From assembly GCF_947507565.1 (NCBI RefSeq), contig NC_089179.1, positions 62,001 through 126,000 on the forward strand: a DNA stretch of 64,000 bases, written 5' to 3'. Source of the DNA: Oscarella lobularis (lineage: Eukaryota; Porifera; Homoscleromorpha; Homosclerophorida; Oscarellidae). Shown here piece after piece: positions 52,301 to 64,000 of this stretch (its first letter is position 1; each line of letters begins with the position of its first letter). The notes under the pieces were generated by a model, which saw nothing but the letters and a program-made list of their open reading frames with translations, had not been told where the DNA came from and did no database searches. A program made the translations under genes and the position numbers.

Positions 52301-55300
52301 CGCGAGATTTTCTATACTTCTCAAAATAGACATCAGCGCTTTCTAAAAAAAGAACAAAAGGATTCGAGAAACGAGCGTTTTCTCTCTCTTTCTCTTCTAC
52401 TTTCATCCAAATCGTCTTCCGATTCAGACGCCACTCGCCCGTGACTAATCGCTCTCAAATCTTCCGTCTCTAGTTCGAGTTGATCATAAGATCGCTGCAA
52501 TTTGTCGTGCTTGCTCTACGCAAAGCAACAAAGTGATCACAGTCGCGTATTTTCGCGCGCGCGCGCGCGGACGTCTCACCTGAAGATCGTTAAGCGCCTG
52601 CTCCAGTCGCATTCGCTCTACCTGCTCCGATTCTAAGATTTCGTGAGCATTACCGGAAGCAGCGTGCTCCTCGGACAACTCAGCGGACAGATGTTGGATC
52701 TAATACGCAATAATCATTGAGAAAAGAAATAGCGTCGGGTCATCGTCTTCTAGTGCGCGCGATTGTGCAGCTGCATCAACGGCTCAACTTATTAGTCGTC
52801 GTATCCCGAAGGCCAGACGTTATTTCGAACCGTTTCTCTTACCTGTTGATTCATGGAATGATTGCTTTCCTTCAGTTCGGTATTCTCCGCTTCTAGTCGA
52901 CCGACGCGAGATCGCAGATCATCAAGTTCAGCCTATAGTTACAATTCTATTTCGCGGCGCAACAGATGCGAGTCTATATACCGTTTTTTGTTTGAGCTCT
53001 TCTTCCGTCCGATGAACGTCAAGAATCGGCATTACCTGCAATGACAAAGACGATTTTCCCAATAAAAAAATCAGCGTCGTCTCAGCTCACACCTTCGTCA
53101 CTAATTTCCACCAAGACCAATTCTTGTACTTCAGATACATTCGAATGTTTTTCTGGAGAACCATTACGGCATTCTCCTTGCCCTGATTTCACAAGAAAAT
53201 CTCATCAAAGACACGCAAAAAAATCGAAGTAATCGATCATCATACGCGAGATGACTTGAACGTTTTCCGCATCAAATAGCCACGACACTGAGCTTGAAAC
53301 CCAATCAGTCGCGACTCAAACCGCGTCTCTTTCTCATTATCAAGCGAAGTCAGCGTACCAGACCGAAAAAAGATCTAAAAATGAGAAAAATTCAAACGAA
53401 AAAAAAACTAACCCGGAAACGCTCAAAACCTTGCTGACGCCCAGCCTGTAAGAACTCTTCTCCAAATCAACGTGCTGCATCAATTTTTCAACAGTCTTTA
53501 GGGGAACACAATTCATAGGTTTTTTTAATTAATTAAAAAAAAGTTGTAGGCTTACTTCTCTGCGATTCACCACACTGTCGTCCGTCACTCTCTCTTCAGG
53601 AGGCGCGAGCAAATTAAACCGCCAAACAAAATCGCCAAAAGGCAAATTTTCAGGAAAACCTATACCAACAATAATAATTATTCATCCCCCAATTGAATTG
53701 ATTGACCTTGTCGGTAAATTCTCAGTGCGTTCAACAATTCGACTCTTCTCAACTGATTTCGAACGAACGGAATGTCCATCACGCTGTCCTTTGCTCGCTT
53801 GAGCGAGGCGGAACGCGAGGACTTATTCTGAGGCAATACACAGAAAATAAACGTCTGTTTCGTTCGCCTCAAAGTATCCATCAAAACATCCTAATAGAGA
53901 AAAAGAAATTGATTTTGAAATTAATTAATCTCCCTACGACGTCATACCAATTTGAATTTCGTTTGGAGACTGACCGAATGGCGTTTGACTCCCGCACTTC
54001 CGGGTGTTCTTTTAATTGGACGCTGTTTGAATAGCATGAGACGGTCTGGCGTGAGCGAATTGGATCGTTTAGACATGCTGTTCTGATGACGACGAAATGA
54101 CGTCAAAGCGGCAATGGGACCCCTAAAAGAAAAAAATTCTATATCCATATATAGAGGAGGGGAAACTATATACTCACTTTGTTGCTTCTGAAACCAAGGC
54201 TATAGCGGCGCGCGTGGCCGGATGCTCTCGCGCGCGTTTCAACCAATTATCCGCATTGTAGCGAACCGGTAGAGTCTTCTGACAGTGCATGAGCACGAAA
54301 GCCTTCACTTTGGGAAAGACTTTCACGAGCGGTTTCCCGCGAAAAATGTCGTCGGAACGAGAGTGAAATTGGAGGCGTTCGAGAAACGATTCGGTCGTCG
54401 CCGTGGGAAAGATTGCCTCCTCGTCGAGAATGTAGAGCAGGCCCTTATTATCGGTTCCTCGCGCGTCGGACATCGCGCTCCTCTATAAGGAAGCATTTTT
54501 AGACGTGGCGACGCAACGTAAGGTAACGTAAGAACTCTTGTCTTGTGATTGGTCACTGGCCTTTGTGACATCACTTGACCATATTTGGCAGTTACGTTAC
54601 GCTTACGTCGCCAGTGTGTTTTGGAAGTGCTTTACGTCAATTGGGTGTGCTTGACGTGCGAGAGGCTCTATCACTTTTTCTATTCTTACCATAGACGTTT
54701 GACCCATTCGATCGATGAGACTGATTACAGACAACGGACTTTGAGGCATCGTTGTAAAATTGCACTCAATATTTTCCTACATTTTACGTCATGTTTATTA
54801 TATATTTTTAATTAAACTTGCGTGCCTCTCACCTGTTCGTATCGATCCTGCTCCTCGAGAAAGACGGTGTTATAGAAGAGCATGTGAAGTCGTTCCTGCG
54901 CGTAATTGTGACAAAGATCGTCGAACGAAGCGCCTTCGTTCGACCCGGCCCAACCCGGATTCTGAATACCGGGCATATCCAAAATATAAATCGTCGAAAC
55001 GTGATGACTCGACGAGTGCAGAGCCCTGGGGAGAGAGACGCGAAATAATACAAGAAACTCGGACTTTCCCCACTTACCGATTGATAAGGGAAACGAGAGA
55101 AGAAAACGCTTGCTCGTAGAGTCCCATGACAAAGCCTTCCAACGCCGCCTCAGCCGACGGCATTTGCAAAAACGATCCCACGCTACTCGGAGTGCTAGTC
55201 GGCGTTCCTACAGTAGAGCAGACTCTCATCCGCCGCCGCGAAAGAGTCTGGCTCACCGCTATCTACTCACCTGGTGGCGACGGCGAGTCTCCCGCCGCCG

Positions 55301-58111
55301 AATTGCTCATATGAGTCAAACCGGAGAAATTTCGTCGCATTCCCGTCGGTAGGCTAAAGACGGCGTGCTGGAGTTCATCCTGCGAGCATCCGAGAAGACT
55401 CGCCGCTCTCTGAGCGGCAACGGGGTTCGAAAATCGACCGCGATCGTGGAGCCCAGCGCCTGCGACAAAAGTATCAACGGGAGAAATGAACGCGTGGATG
55501 GATTGATACCTCGGACTGCTCCAGCGAAGCCCAAGTGATAAATAGCGGCTAGTATTGCCCATATGGCCATTGCCTCTTCTTCTGATATCATGAGTTGTTC
55601 CATAGCGGCAGACGTTCTCGTCCACGCTTGTTTGAGCCAATCCAGTTCTTTGGGCTGCGTAGGGAAAAAGGGAAGAATTGAACGCGGTTTCTTTTCTGCA
55701 CGGGCTCCCTACGTACGTTAACGGGAATTGTGAGAAACACGTTCTTTTCGTCTTCTTTTATAGGTACGTCCAAATGCAAGTCGCTCCTGAAAAAAAAATT
55801 ACGTTCGCGCATCAATAAAGAAAATAAGTTTTACCTCAATTTTCCACTGCAGCCGCCCAGCAATTGATACAAAATGACAAAACTCAACTCGCCTTGACTT
55901 CTCTGCACAACGCGAACTTTTTCGAGAAGAGAACTCTAGATTTTTACTTATTTATTTATTTATTTATTTATTGACGCACTGTACCAACCTGAACGGAAGC
56001 GCTGACAAGTAGCCCAGAATAGTCAAAATGCAGCGAAAGAAGTCGAGTAACTCGCGTCGCGTTCTTATTGAGTCGCGTGATCGCATGCCCAAACGCTTCC
56101 AGAAGCATCTGCGCACTTTCAAGCCGATTCGCTATAGAAAAAAATAAAAAAAACAATCCTTCTCCGCTCTATATCCGTGTACCTGTGACTGGACTGGACG
56201 GCGAAGCGGCGACAGTGGCGAGATACTTTTGCAATTGCCTCGTACAATACGTCTTCCCGGAGCCACTTATCCCCATGGTGATCAACGACTGATCGTTGCG
56301 TTTCGTCAGCATGTTATTATAGGCGACTTGAGCGGCGGCGAACGCGTGCGGAGGCATGTCCTCTTTACGACATCCCCGAAACACCTGACTGATCTACAAA
56401 GGCGTAACAAGTAGCAAAAGAACGATAAAATGACTGCGTAACTAAGGCCACGACGTAACGTAACTTCCAAATATGGTCAAAGAGAACGATGATGTCACAA
56501 AGGCAGGTGACCAATCAAGAGAAGGGTTCTCTTACGTTGCGTTGCCCGGCCTTATTACTACTGTACCTTGTCTGAATAGATTGGCATTGCGCTTCCCGGA
56601 TTGATGATGACCATGTGAGGTCCGGCATGAGTATGAATGAGTCCATTTCCCAATCGCTGTCTCAGCGTGTGAAGAATGCTTGATTCATTCAAATAGAACA
56701 GCGAAGCCAGATCTTCGGCCAAGTTGAACGTTGGCGGATTTGCCTACAAGAAAAGCGTCCGGGGATTTCTCTTTTTGTATTTTATTATTTACTTTCTCCA
56801 AATATTCGCCGTCGACAATTTGCATCGCATTTCCAATTTGAATTTTACATTTTTCGTCCAAATCGAATCCCCCGGACGGCGTTCGATTCATTCCCAACTT
56901 ATTCTCCTTGACAACATTCGCCGCGCTGAATCCCTCCTGATGAACGAGCCAAAGTTTCTCTGCCTGACCTCGCGACGCCTCCGAATCCAAATCCTCGCCA
57001 ATCACCTAAAAAACGTCATATGTATATTATATATATATATATTATGACGTCACTTTTTTGCTTTTGACTCCAATCTTTCTCAGCGTTCCCTGACGCACTT
57101 CGATTACCTGTTTACCGGCCTCCTGTCGATACGACGACGTGACGTCGAGAACGCCGCGACGACTCAACTCGGCGAGTTCTTGCACCGAAACGACGCTGAG
57201 CGTCAAATTGGCCGTCGAACTCTTGATCAATTCGACGACGCGTCCGTGGGGCATTCCCTTGACGTTCTGCCCGTTGACGGCGAGAAGACGATCGCCCGAC
57301 ATCACCCCCGTATGAACGCCTTCCTTCGGTTCGAGCAAATGAACGTCTTGGTTGCCTAAAACAACGCTAAGCGACAAAAAAAATGAAGGGGGACCCCTTT
57401 ACCGGCGCCTGGCTGACGTAACGTGAATCCGAAGCCGCCCTGTTCGCGTCGTTGGATTTTTAACGTTCGCGATTCGGGCGCCGGAGCGACGATGATCGGC
57501 GGCGCGGCGCCAGCCCAGTGAAACGCCTTCTCGCGACCCGTTTCTTCGCGTAACGCCTCGCGCACTTCGTCCTCGTCCGTTCGCGGCTTCGGTGGCGCGG
57601 CTACGGCTGGCGGGGACGGGCGCGCGGCGGACGACGAACGAGCGGCGACGTGCGACGGGATTTCGCCACTCGATCGACGATCGAGTGGTCGATCGAGAGA
57701 TCCGAGTAGAAGTGGACTCGACGTCGAATCGAGATGGAGACTTAGGGGACGCGATTCGCGTTTGCCGACGCCGCCGCCGCCGCGCGGCGATGAAGAGAAT
57801 TGTGACGACGTAGTGCTCGCTTGAGAATTCGTTCTGTTCGTCGAACGAAGGAATGCGGCGGCGGAATTTGGCGATCCGCTGCTTCCACTGCCGCCGCCGA
57901 TAGTCGTATTCGAACGTTTGACGTTCGAGGAGGTCGGCGATGACGCTGCGGCGGCCGACGGTAGGAAACTCGGGCGTGAAGGTGGTGGAACGGCTGCTGT
58001 CGTGTTTGTTCGCCATCTGGACGCCGCGCCCGAGATGTCTTCGCTGCTCACGCTTTCCTGGATTCCCAGGTTGCTTTTTTTCTCCCGCTTTTTCTTCTTG
58101 AATAGACGCAT
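49361..58111 (-). CDS. MYO18: Unconventional myosin XVIII (PDZ-motor-coiled coil)
   Basis: ATG 58111 (MRLFKKKKREKK), a Ser-rich N-terminus, then a PDZ domain (57450-57060: GFGFTLRQPG, GDRLLAVNGQNVKGMPHGRV). The motor follows: WLVHQEGFSAANV (56960), P-loop MGISGSGKTYC (56280), switch I NKNATRVTRLLSLHFDYSG (56050), switch II region DMPGIQNPGWAG (54970) and FDDLCHNYAQERLHMLFYNT. LLNALRIYRQG (53720) is near the converter and an IQ-type neck is near 53290. A long coiled coil runs from about 53000 to 49800 and the tail is acidic, ending at 49361. Switch II has Gly-Ile instead of the Gly-Phe-Glu of active myosins, in line with the weak ATPase of class XVIII. The protein organises actin and membranes. 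Over 25 exons; three MITE-like copies lie in introns. The 3' end converges on gene D, 190 bp apart. Confidence 0.93.
50553..50638 (+). mobile_element. MITE-like element, copy 5 (MYO18 intron)
   Basis: GCGACGTAAGACAACGTAAC, GTGATGTCACAAAGGCAAG, TGACCAATCACGAG, TTACGTTACGTC. Confidence 0.8.
51270..51376 (+). mobile_element. MITE-like element, copy 6 (MYO18 intron)
   Basis: AGCGACGTAACGCAGCG at the left and CGCTGCGTTGC at the right are inverted; the core has CCAAATATGGTCAAAG, GTGATGTCACAAAGG and GACCAATCA. Confidence 0.82.
54508..54610 (-). mobile_element. MITE-like element, copy 7 (MYO18 intron)
   Basis: Opposite orientation: GGCGACGCAACGTAAGG, GATTGGTCACTGGCCTTTG, TGACATCAC, TTGACCATATTTGG, ACGCTTACGTCGCC. 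Confidence 0.82.
56451..56546 (+). mobile_element. MITE-like element, copy 8 (MYO18 intron)
   Basis: GACGTAACGTAACTTCC, AAATATGGTCAAAG, GATGATGTCACAAAGGCAGG, GACCAATCAAGAG, TTACGTTGCGTTG. Confidence 0.82.
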
Positions 58112-58343
58112 TCTGTGTTTTGCTTGCGTCGATCGCTAGTTTCGGGAACTAACCGTTTGTAGTTCTGCATGACGTCACGTTGATATCCCGGTAGCGCTGA
58201 CACACGCCCAAGCGGAAGTTACCTTTTCACCCCTGAGGGTCATCTCCCCCACACAGATAACGACATAGAAGACTAAATTAGTATGTCACAAACACAACAC
58301 GACACCAAACAAAGAAGTCTACTTATAGTCACAATCTATGCTA

Positions 58344-61300
58344 CTACTTGAAGAAATGATATATAGATGACAAATAGGTCATTACGCTTCGTGGGTCAGG
58401 ATGAGAGGTTGCAACAAAATCGTCAACATCTAGCATGTCTCCAACGCCAGCTTCCCTAAAAAAATACACAGTTATCAAATCATAAATAAAACGCGTCAGA
58501 GTTCACTTACGTGAAAGTGGTAAAAGCCAACTCAAAGTTTCGACGTCTGTCCTCTTTTGTCAGTTCGTCAAAGGGAACTTCTTCGGGAAAGTACGTGTGT
58601 GCCAAGGCACAGAAAGCCAAACCGTCCGAAAACGACTTGCTGAAATCATTCACTTCAACGTTCTACACGAATTTCACCACTACTCATTGCAGTCAAACAA
58701 ATTGCCACTGTACTCACCTCATAATATCTGCACTTGCTCTTGACCCAGGTCAGAAGCTGTTGTTGGCCAGAGTCTTTTTTCGAAAGAGACGGTCTAAGAA
58801 AAACATGTATTTAATTAATTATTGATTTCTTTGTTGTGGCTCTCACTTGGGCCCTGATTCCGATCCCGCATTCAACGAACTCTTGAACCTTTCCCTCTTC
58901 TCCCTTTCCTCCTGCTCCTGCTTCTTTCTCGCTTCCAGTCGAGCCTTTCTGCGCGCACCATAATCGACGGGAGAATCCGTTCTCGTCGACGACGCTGCCG
59001 ACGTCCCTTCGTCATTTACGGCTTCGCCTCGATGCCGAGCAGCCCTCCTCTCCTGCCGTCGTCTTCGCCTTTCTTCATACGTTTCACCTTCGCTGGCGGC
59101 AGCGGCGCTACCATTGGTCGTTGCCGTACTAGAAACTTCTTTCGCTGTTTCCGGTACATCTTCTTTATCTGCAACGGGCGCAGGAGTGGCAGCGGCAACA
59201 GCGCTATCATCTGCAGCATGCTTTTCCGTTGTCTTGGCAACTCGCTTCACAACCTTTTTCTTCACGACCTTCTTGACAACAATCGTCTTCGTTTTTTTCT
59301 TAACCCCGTCAACCGACGACGCGGACGACGGCCGACTGCCCTTTCCCGCGTCCAATTTTCCCGCCAGCAATTCCTTTGCAGCTGGCGCCACCGCCGCCTC
59401 TTCGCTCTTTGGGGGCTCGCTAGCACGTTCCTCGTCCGGTGAAGGATCGTGCACGTCGACTACAGGAACACTGACAGGCGACTGCTCTTTCCTCTCTTCG
59501 CCTCTCCCATCAACATCAGCAGCAGCAGCAGGAACGTCACGATTTTCTTCCACAGGCGTTGCACTCTTTTCTCTGTCCACCACTGCAGGAGACGCTTCCT
59601 TCACTGCTTCATTCCTATCTGTCGCTTCTTCCGCGTCCCCTGCATCGTCTTCCTCTTCCTCAGCAGCCTTTCTCACCTCCTCTTCCGCCTCCTCTTCCTT
59701 CCGAACGGGCGTCGATTCGCGCGACGGCGATCGCGAACGTTTTTTGTTCGACGGCGTCAATCTACGCGGCGAAGTCGATCTGCGCGGCGAAGTCGATCTG
59801 CGCTCGACGTGCAAAGACGCGGTCGTCGTCAGCGTCGTCGCTGCGGCGACGTCTTTCTGCGGTTGATCTTGACTTTTCGCTTTTCGCACGCCAAACGATC
59901 GTTCCGCCGACGATCTTTCCGTCGATGACCTCGATCTCCCACTCCCCTCCTCATCAGACTCGCGATTCTTTCTCAGGTGAGACCGAAAATCGACTTTTCC
60001 CCCTGCATCGGCGGCACGCTTCCCGACGCTTTCGCTCGGACCCCCGACCTTTTTCTTCAAAGCCGATCTATAATCCGGAGACGGAGCTGCTTTGCCGGAC
60101 TCTCCTCCTCCACCGCCGCCTCTTTTCTTCAAAACGTTTCGAAAGTCGAGCTGAACGGGCCCCGTCGCCGTCTGTCGCGTGGCAACAGCGGCCTTATCAT
60201 CGCTTCTCTTTTTCCGAAGTAAACCCCGAAAGTCTCCGCTGTCCGCACCGGCTTCTTTTTCCTTGGGCACGATCGGTCTGCCGGGGCGCGGCTTCGTCGC
60301 CACCGCCGGCGGCGGCGGTTTCAATTCCACCCCAATCGCTCCGTGCATTCGTACGCCTCCGAAAGGAGGCCGCTTCTTTGCACTATCATCTAAAAAAAGA
60401 CGACGAGAAATCTAAAAGTGGAAACAAAAATAATATGAAGTTCTCACCGGAATCCTGAGCGGGAGGCGGCGAAGTCGGCGTTGATTCCTTCTCCGAGGGG
60501 GTCGTCGCCTTTTCGGATTGAGAACGCGTTTCCTCCTCCTCCTCTTCCTCTTCTTCTTCTTCTTCTTCTTCTTCAACGTCACCGCCTCCTCCTCCTCCTC
60601 CTGCTAATTCATAATATATAGACTTGAGTAGTACAGTACTATAGCCTAGGACTTACTGGTTTCTTGCTCCGGGGTGGGCGATTTGGCCGTTTCCTCTTCT
60701 TCTTCTATTTCCTCTCTCTCTACTTCTACTATCCATATCTCTCAGGAATTCATTCTCACGAAAATCCCATCGCCTTACCTTCCTCGGAGATCACTTCCTG
60801 TTTTGATTCAATCGACTCTTGGGGCTCGGGTTCAGCACGACGTCTAGCCGCTGCTTTCTCTGAAAAATTTCAACTACTGAATCGTACGTGATTTTGCGTA
60901 CGTGAGCGTTCGCTTACGCTCTCGATTGGCCTTCAATTCTTCCAGCTGTTTCATGTACTCGCGTCTCTTCCGGAAATCCCTGGTGGTCTTCACCTGGTAT
61001 TGGGGGAACACGCGCAATCGTTCAACGTTCTCCTAAGTTCATCCTGCCACGCATACCAATTTCTCCAGCTGCGCAATATCTTCGTCTTCCGAAAAGGTTT
61101 CTTCTTCCTCTTCCTCTTTCGTCTCTTCTTCTTCTTTTTCTTCTTTTTCTTCTTCTTCCTCTTGCTGCACAACTGGCTCCTCCTTCTCTTCTTCCTCTAC
61201 GATCGTCGGTTTTTCGGCAGCTGATTTCGCTCCTTTTTTGCGCGATCGCCTTCCCTTTAACTTCTCTACACGCGAAAACAAGCAAATGAAATTTATGGCG

Positions 61301-62139
61301 ACGATCCAAAGGAGGATAAGCCCAGCCACAACATTTTACACTAGCCTTACCTTCGCGGGCTTCCTTTAGCGAATCCAATTCTTGTCTCATCTTGCGTCTC
61401 TGACGAAAATCCTTCGTCGTTTTGAGCTACGCGAAGAAAAAAGAAAATAAACGAGTGTGGGGAAGCGCGACGCGCCAGAGAACGCGCCCCTCCCTTGCCC
61501 CTCCCGTCCTCACCAGCTCTTCAACTTGTCGAATTTCTTCGTCTTCGCTCACCGCTTCGTCGTCGTCCGACTCCCCATCGACCATATCAGGCGACGCCAT
61601 GTCGATTCCGCTTTCCGTGTCATTTTCGCCACGATGACCGGCGGCGGCGGCGACGGCGGCGGCGACGATCTCAGGCTTCGCGGCGGCTCGTATTGGCGCC
61701 GAAGCACTCGGACTCATCGCTCGTTCGGGGGGAGTCGTCGATTGCGGCGGCGGGGTTGGCGTCATTCGGTTGTTCTCTAGCGTTATCATCGCCTGGGTCG
61801 TTTGTGTTGGTGACGCCACCGCCGCTTCGGCCGGTGGCGTCGTTTCTTTTTGTGACGAAAGCGGCAATAGCGGTGGCGTTGGCGATTTGGCTTTGGTTGG
61901 CGACGTGGCGCCGCGGCGTGTGTAGTCGGTCGATCCGGTTTTTCGCGCTGGGATCGTTGTGCCGCCGCCGCCGCCGCCGCCGCTTTTCTGGAGAAGACGC
62001 AATTCTGCGCGAATGCGTCGTCGATCGTCGTAACTGGTTGCGCTTTGGAGCTAAAAAGATCGTCGATCGTTCGAGAGACGACGATAAAGCGCTCGATCGC
62101 TCTCACTTCGGCTCGAAGTTCGGCTTCTCTGTCGTCCAT
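58344..62139 (-). CDS. Smoothelin-like CH-domain protein with DFRxxL motifs
   Basis: Actin-associated cytoskeletal protein. ATG 62139, then smoothelin-type N-terminal repeats: LQSATSYDDRRRIRAELRLL (about 62050), LKTTKDFRQRRKMRQELDSL (about 61400) and KTTKDFRKRREYMKQLEEL (about 60970), each followed by an acidic or Lys-rich linker. A large exon (60348 to about 58850) carries four DFRxxL-like motifs (DFRGLL 60234, DFRNVL 60147, DYRSAL 60075, DFRSHL 59991), the actin-binding motif known from long myosin light-chain kinase, then RS/SP-rich and Lys-rich sequence (KKKTKTIVVKKVVKKKVVKR). The C-terminus is a type-2 CH domain over the last exons (LLTWVKSKCRYYE, NVEVNDFSKSFSDGLAFCAL, HTYFPEEVPFDEL, VDDFVATSHPDP) stopping at 58344. 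Splice sites across the CH domain are clear; those between 61.9 and 60.4 kb are partly inferred. It may be one gene with several isoforms. Confidence 0.85.
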
Positions 62140-62492
62140 GATTGCCTGCGGTCGTGGAAACTGCTTTGCGACGAAGATACGTGTCGACTAAAACCTGTAC
62201 GAGCGACGAACGCTTTTCTTAGCCTTTGTTCGCTGGTATGTGCTCGACCGGATGCCGTGACGTAACCCGGCCACCACCAATTAGCTTTCCGATCGCGTCA
62301 TCGGCCGGTAAGAGGCACGAAACCGAAAAAGACTCGATGGACACCAGCTTATTCGGCTTTATTCGATTACTTGCGTGTACAACTATGCTAGACTACACCC
62401 AATTTTTCAGGCACTCAAGAAAAAGAGCTGCGCGCATACATAGATGCGTTTGCTCCGTTTTATATACGCATTACAGTACAAATAGAAAGAAA
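62140..62492. other. Intergenic region between smoothelin-like and AUTS2-like genes
   Basis: About 350 bp with no convincing ORF; holds the promoter of the smoothelin-like gene and the 3' UTR of the AUTS2-like gene. No repeat or RNA gene recognised. Confidence 0.5.
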
Positions 62493-63693
62493 TTACGATT
62501 TTTCAGTGCCTACCGCACCAGCAGCCTTTTCATCAAAATGAATCATCCTATGATGAGGTATGGAGCCAGAATGAAAGTTCATCATATGAGGTGGGGGGTG
62601 AAAAGGCATCATGCTACCATGCCCCACAGGAGGAAATCCAACAAATGGGCTTGCAGGAATGCCTAGCATGTGACCGGGCTGACTCGGACCAAACGAAGCC
62701 ATTGACGGATGATAACCAAATGCGAGAGGCATAGGGCCGCCCATCAAGGCGGTGTGAGGAGGAGGAAGTCCGTGCTGCTGCTGTTGCTGATGTTGATGAT
62801 GCTGATGCTGATGCTGATGATAATGGGGATGCTGCTGCTGATGCTGATGCTGATGCAGCTGTTGGGGCGATTCAGTCGTCGACCGAGGAGATTCTCGCTG
62901 TCCATTACGCTGGGGGCTTTCGCTCGGCTTCTTAGCAGGCTTCTGATCTCGCTCTGGCTTGCTGTCAGTCTTGGTAGGATAAATAGATGGCGGACTATTA
63001 TTGGCAGAAAGAGCCGGTTTCGTCGTTGAAGGTGGCCTTACTGATGCGGAAACGGCGGTGGCGCTGCTGCCGCCAACAGCAGGTGGCTGACCGACAAAAG
63101 CGCCTATTCCCAAGCCGGATCCGATGCTCGGTCCCGATCCCACGTTGCTAAAGGCACTTGATCCACCCTTTCCATAATTCAGTCCGTCGAAAGGATGATG
63201 ATGATGATGATGATGAGAAAAGCGAGGATCGACGTCCTGCTGAGAAATCGAACCTCCCTGACTTCCTTTTCCTACTTTTGTCTCGCTACTTCCGCCGCCG
63301 CTGACTGGTGGCAGCGGCTGCGGCGCCGCCACAGCCATCTTGTCGTCTCCTTTGGGCGAAGAGTCTTTGGGAAACGTGGCCCCTCCCCAGGCGGCGGATC
63401 CATGAAAACCGTGCCCCGCCGCCGCATCGTTTTCATTAGGTCTGGCCGCTGTGGTGCCAGACAAATGACCGGCCATTCTCATACCGCCCATGGCAAGATG
63501 GGTTCCTTCTGGTCCAACATTAGACATGAGACCAGGAATAGGATGAGACGGCGGTGGTGGAACGGGCATGAGCCCTCGACCACTCGGATCCATTCCAAAT
63601 AAAGAATGATGATGAGGGTGATGAGGGATAACGCCGCTGCCGGGAAAACCGGACATCGGAAGCGCCCCTCTCCCTTGTCCAAACGCTTCAGGA

Positions 63694-63729
<36 letters not shown>

Positions 63730-64000
63730 ATCGCACTGAGGGCCGCCGCTTCAACTTTCACCTGCATCTCTTTCTCGACGTGCATCTAAGACAAACAGTT
63801 GACATAATTTATTGCGTTCCTATTTGCGTGCCATTGCCTTCATCATCTTGAATATTTTCCACGCAATGCGACCATGGGCAGAACACCATTTAGCCGGCTT
63901 CTGCAATTAAACATAGATAGAAGAAGGGCGCCAGCGCTCCTAATTCAACTACCTTCGGTTGAAAAGCGCTCGATCCACTCCCGCCAATGACGGTGGCACC
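62493..64000 (-). CDS. AUTS2-family protein, C-terminal part (runs off right edge)
   Basis: Three exons are visible. 64000 to about 63953 ends SAFQPK; after a short intron, about 63901-63838 gives KPAKWCSAHGRIAWKIFK, which matches the conserved KPGKWCAMHVRVAYMI-type block of AUTS2/FBRSL1; then the last exon 63785-62493. The last intron appears to use a GC donor (AAG|GCAATG) and CTTAG acceptor. The last exon has a 13-Pro run, GFPGSGVIPHHPHHHSLFGM, several His runs and a His/Gln repeat (about 62775-62870; HQHQHQ units, like the HX repeats of AUTS2), ending GTEKS. AUTS2 proteins act in the nucleus with non-canonical PRC1 and in neural development. If the GC-AG intron is wrong, the ATG at 63785 could be a start. 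Confidence 0.75.

Noticed and set aside
59114-59866. Large plus-strand Ser/Ala-rich ORF
   Set aside because: It lies wholly antisense to the smoothelin-like exon and has the low-complexity look of a shadow frame.
61495-62265. Plus-strand Arg-rich ORF of 256 codons
   Set aside because: Antisense to the first exons of the smoothelin-like gene; no splice sites or domain.

Overview
The window is nuclear DNA from an animal with a very compact, intron-rich genome. Introns are mostly 45-170 nt with GT-AG borders, and neighbouring genes are often only 60-250 bp apart. The gene content is metazoan: SPT6, CLUH, SMIM14, PRPF8, a PDZ-bearing myosin XVIII, a smoothelin-like CH-domain protein and an AUTS2-family protein. 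Tiny introns together with this set suggest an early-branching animal such as a sponge (perhaps homoscleromorph); the exact organism is inferred, not shown.

Layout. 1-3833: 5' half of SPT6 (minus). 4087-12627: three tandem copies of a nine-exon gene (minus) for a nuclear-type protein that joins a Lys/Asp-rich N-terminus, a PD-(D/E)XK nuclease-like domain and an atypical protein kinase, similar in plan to Crinkler (CRN) type proteins. 12994-19296: a foldback (inverted-repeat) element inserted in the 5' flank of copy 3 and itself split by a complete tyrosine-recombinase retrotransposon (13915-19280) with Ngaro/PAT-type split direct repeats, Gag, RT-RNase H and tyrosine recombinase. 19550-25788: CLUH (minus). 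25903-26272: small plus-strand coiled-coil gene sharing CLUH's promoter region. 26526-27740: a three-TM protein gene and SMIM14 (both minus). 27896-38540: complete PRPF8 (minus).

38617-46430: three tandem minus-strand paralogues (C, B, A) with a PUB-like domain, a large unnamed helical domain (twice in B) and a C-terminal coiled coil. A fourth relative without PUB (D, 47157-49169) lies on the plus strand, beyond an intronless GNAT acetyltransferase (46489-46956). A, B, C and PRPF8 follow each other head to tail with only 66-76 bp between stop and next start. 49361-58111: myosin XVIII. 58344-62139: smoothelin-like protein with DFRxxL actin-binding motifs. 62493-64000: AUTS2-like gene running off the right edge.

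Introns carry several repeat families: a roughly 100-bp inverted-repeat MITE-like element (at least eight copies), two satellites of about 50 bp, and ACGTCA-rich tandem repeats. One intron of gene C has the structure expected of a recent gain by duplication of an AGGT-containing exon segment. The most unusual parts are the triplicated nuclease-kinase gene, the PUB/helical family cluster and the nested retroelement.
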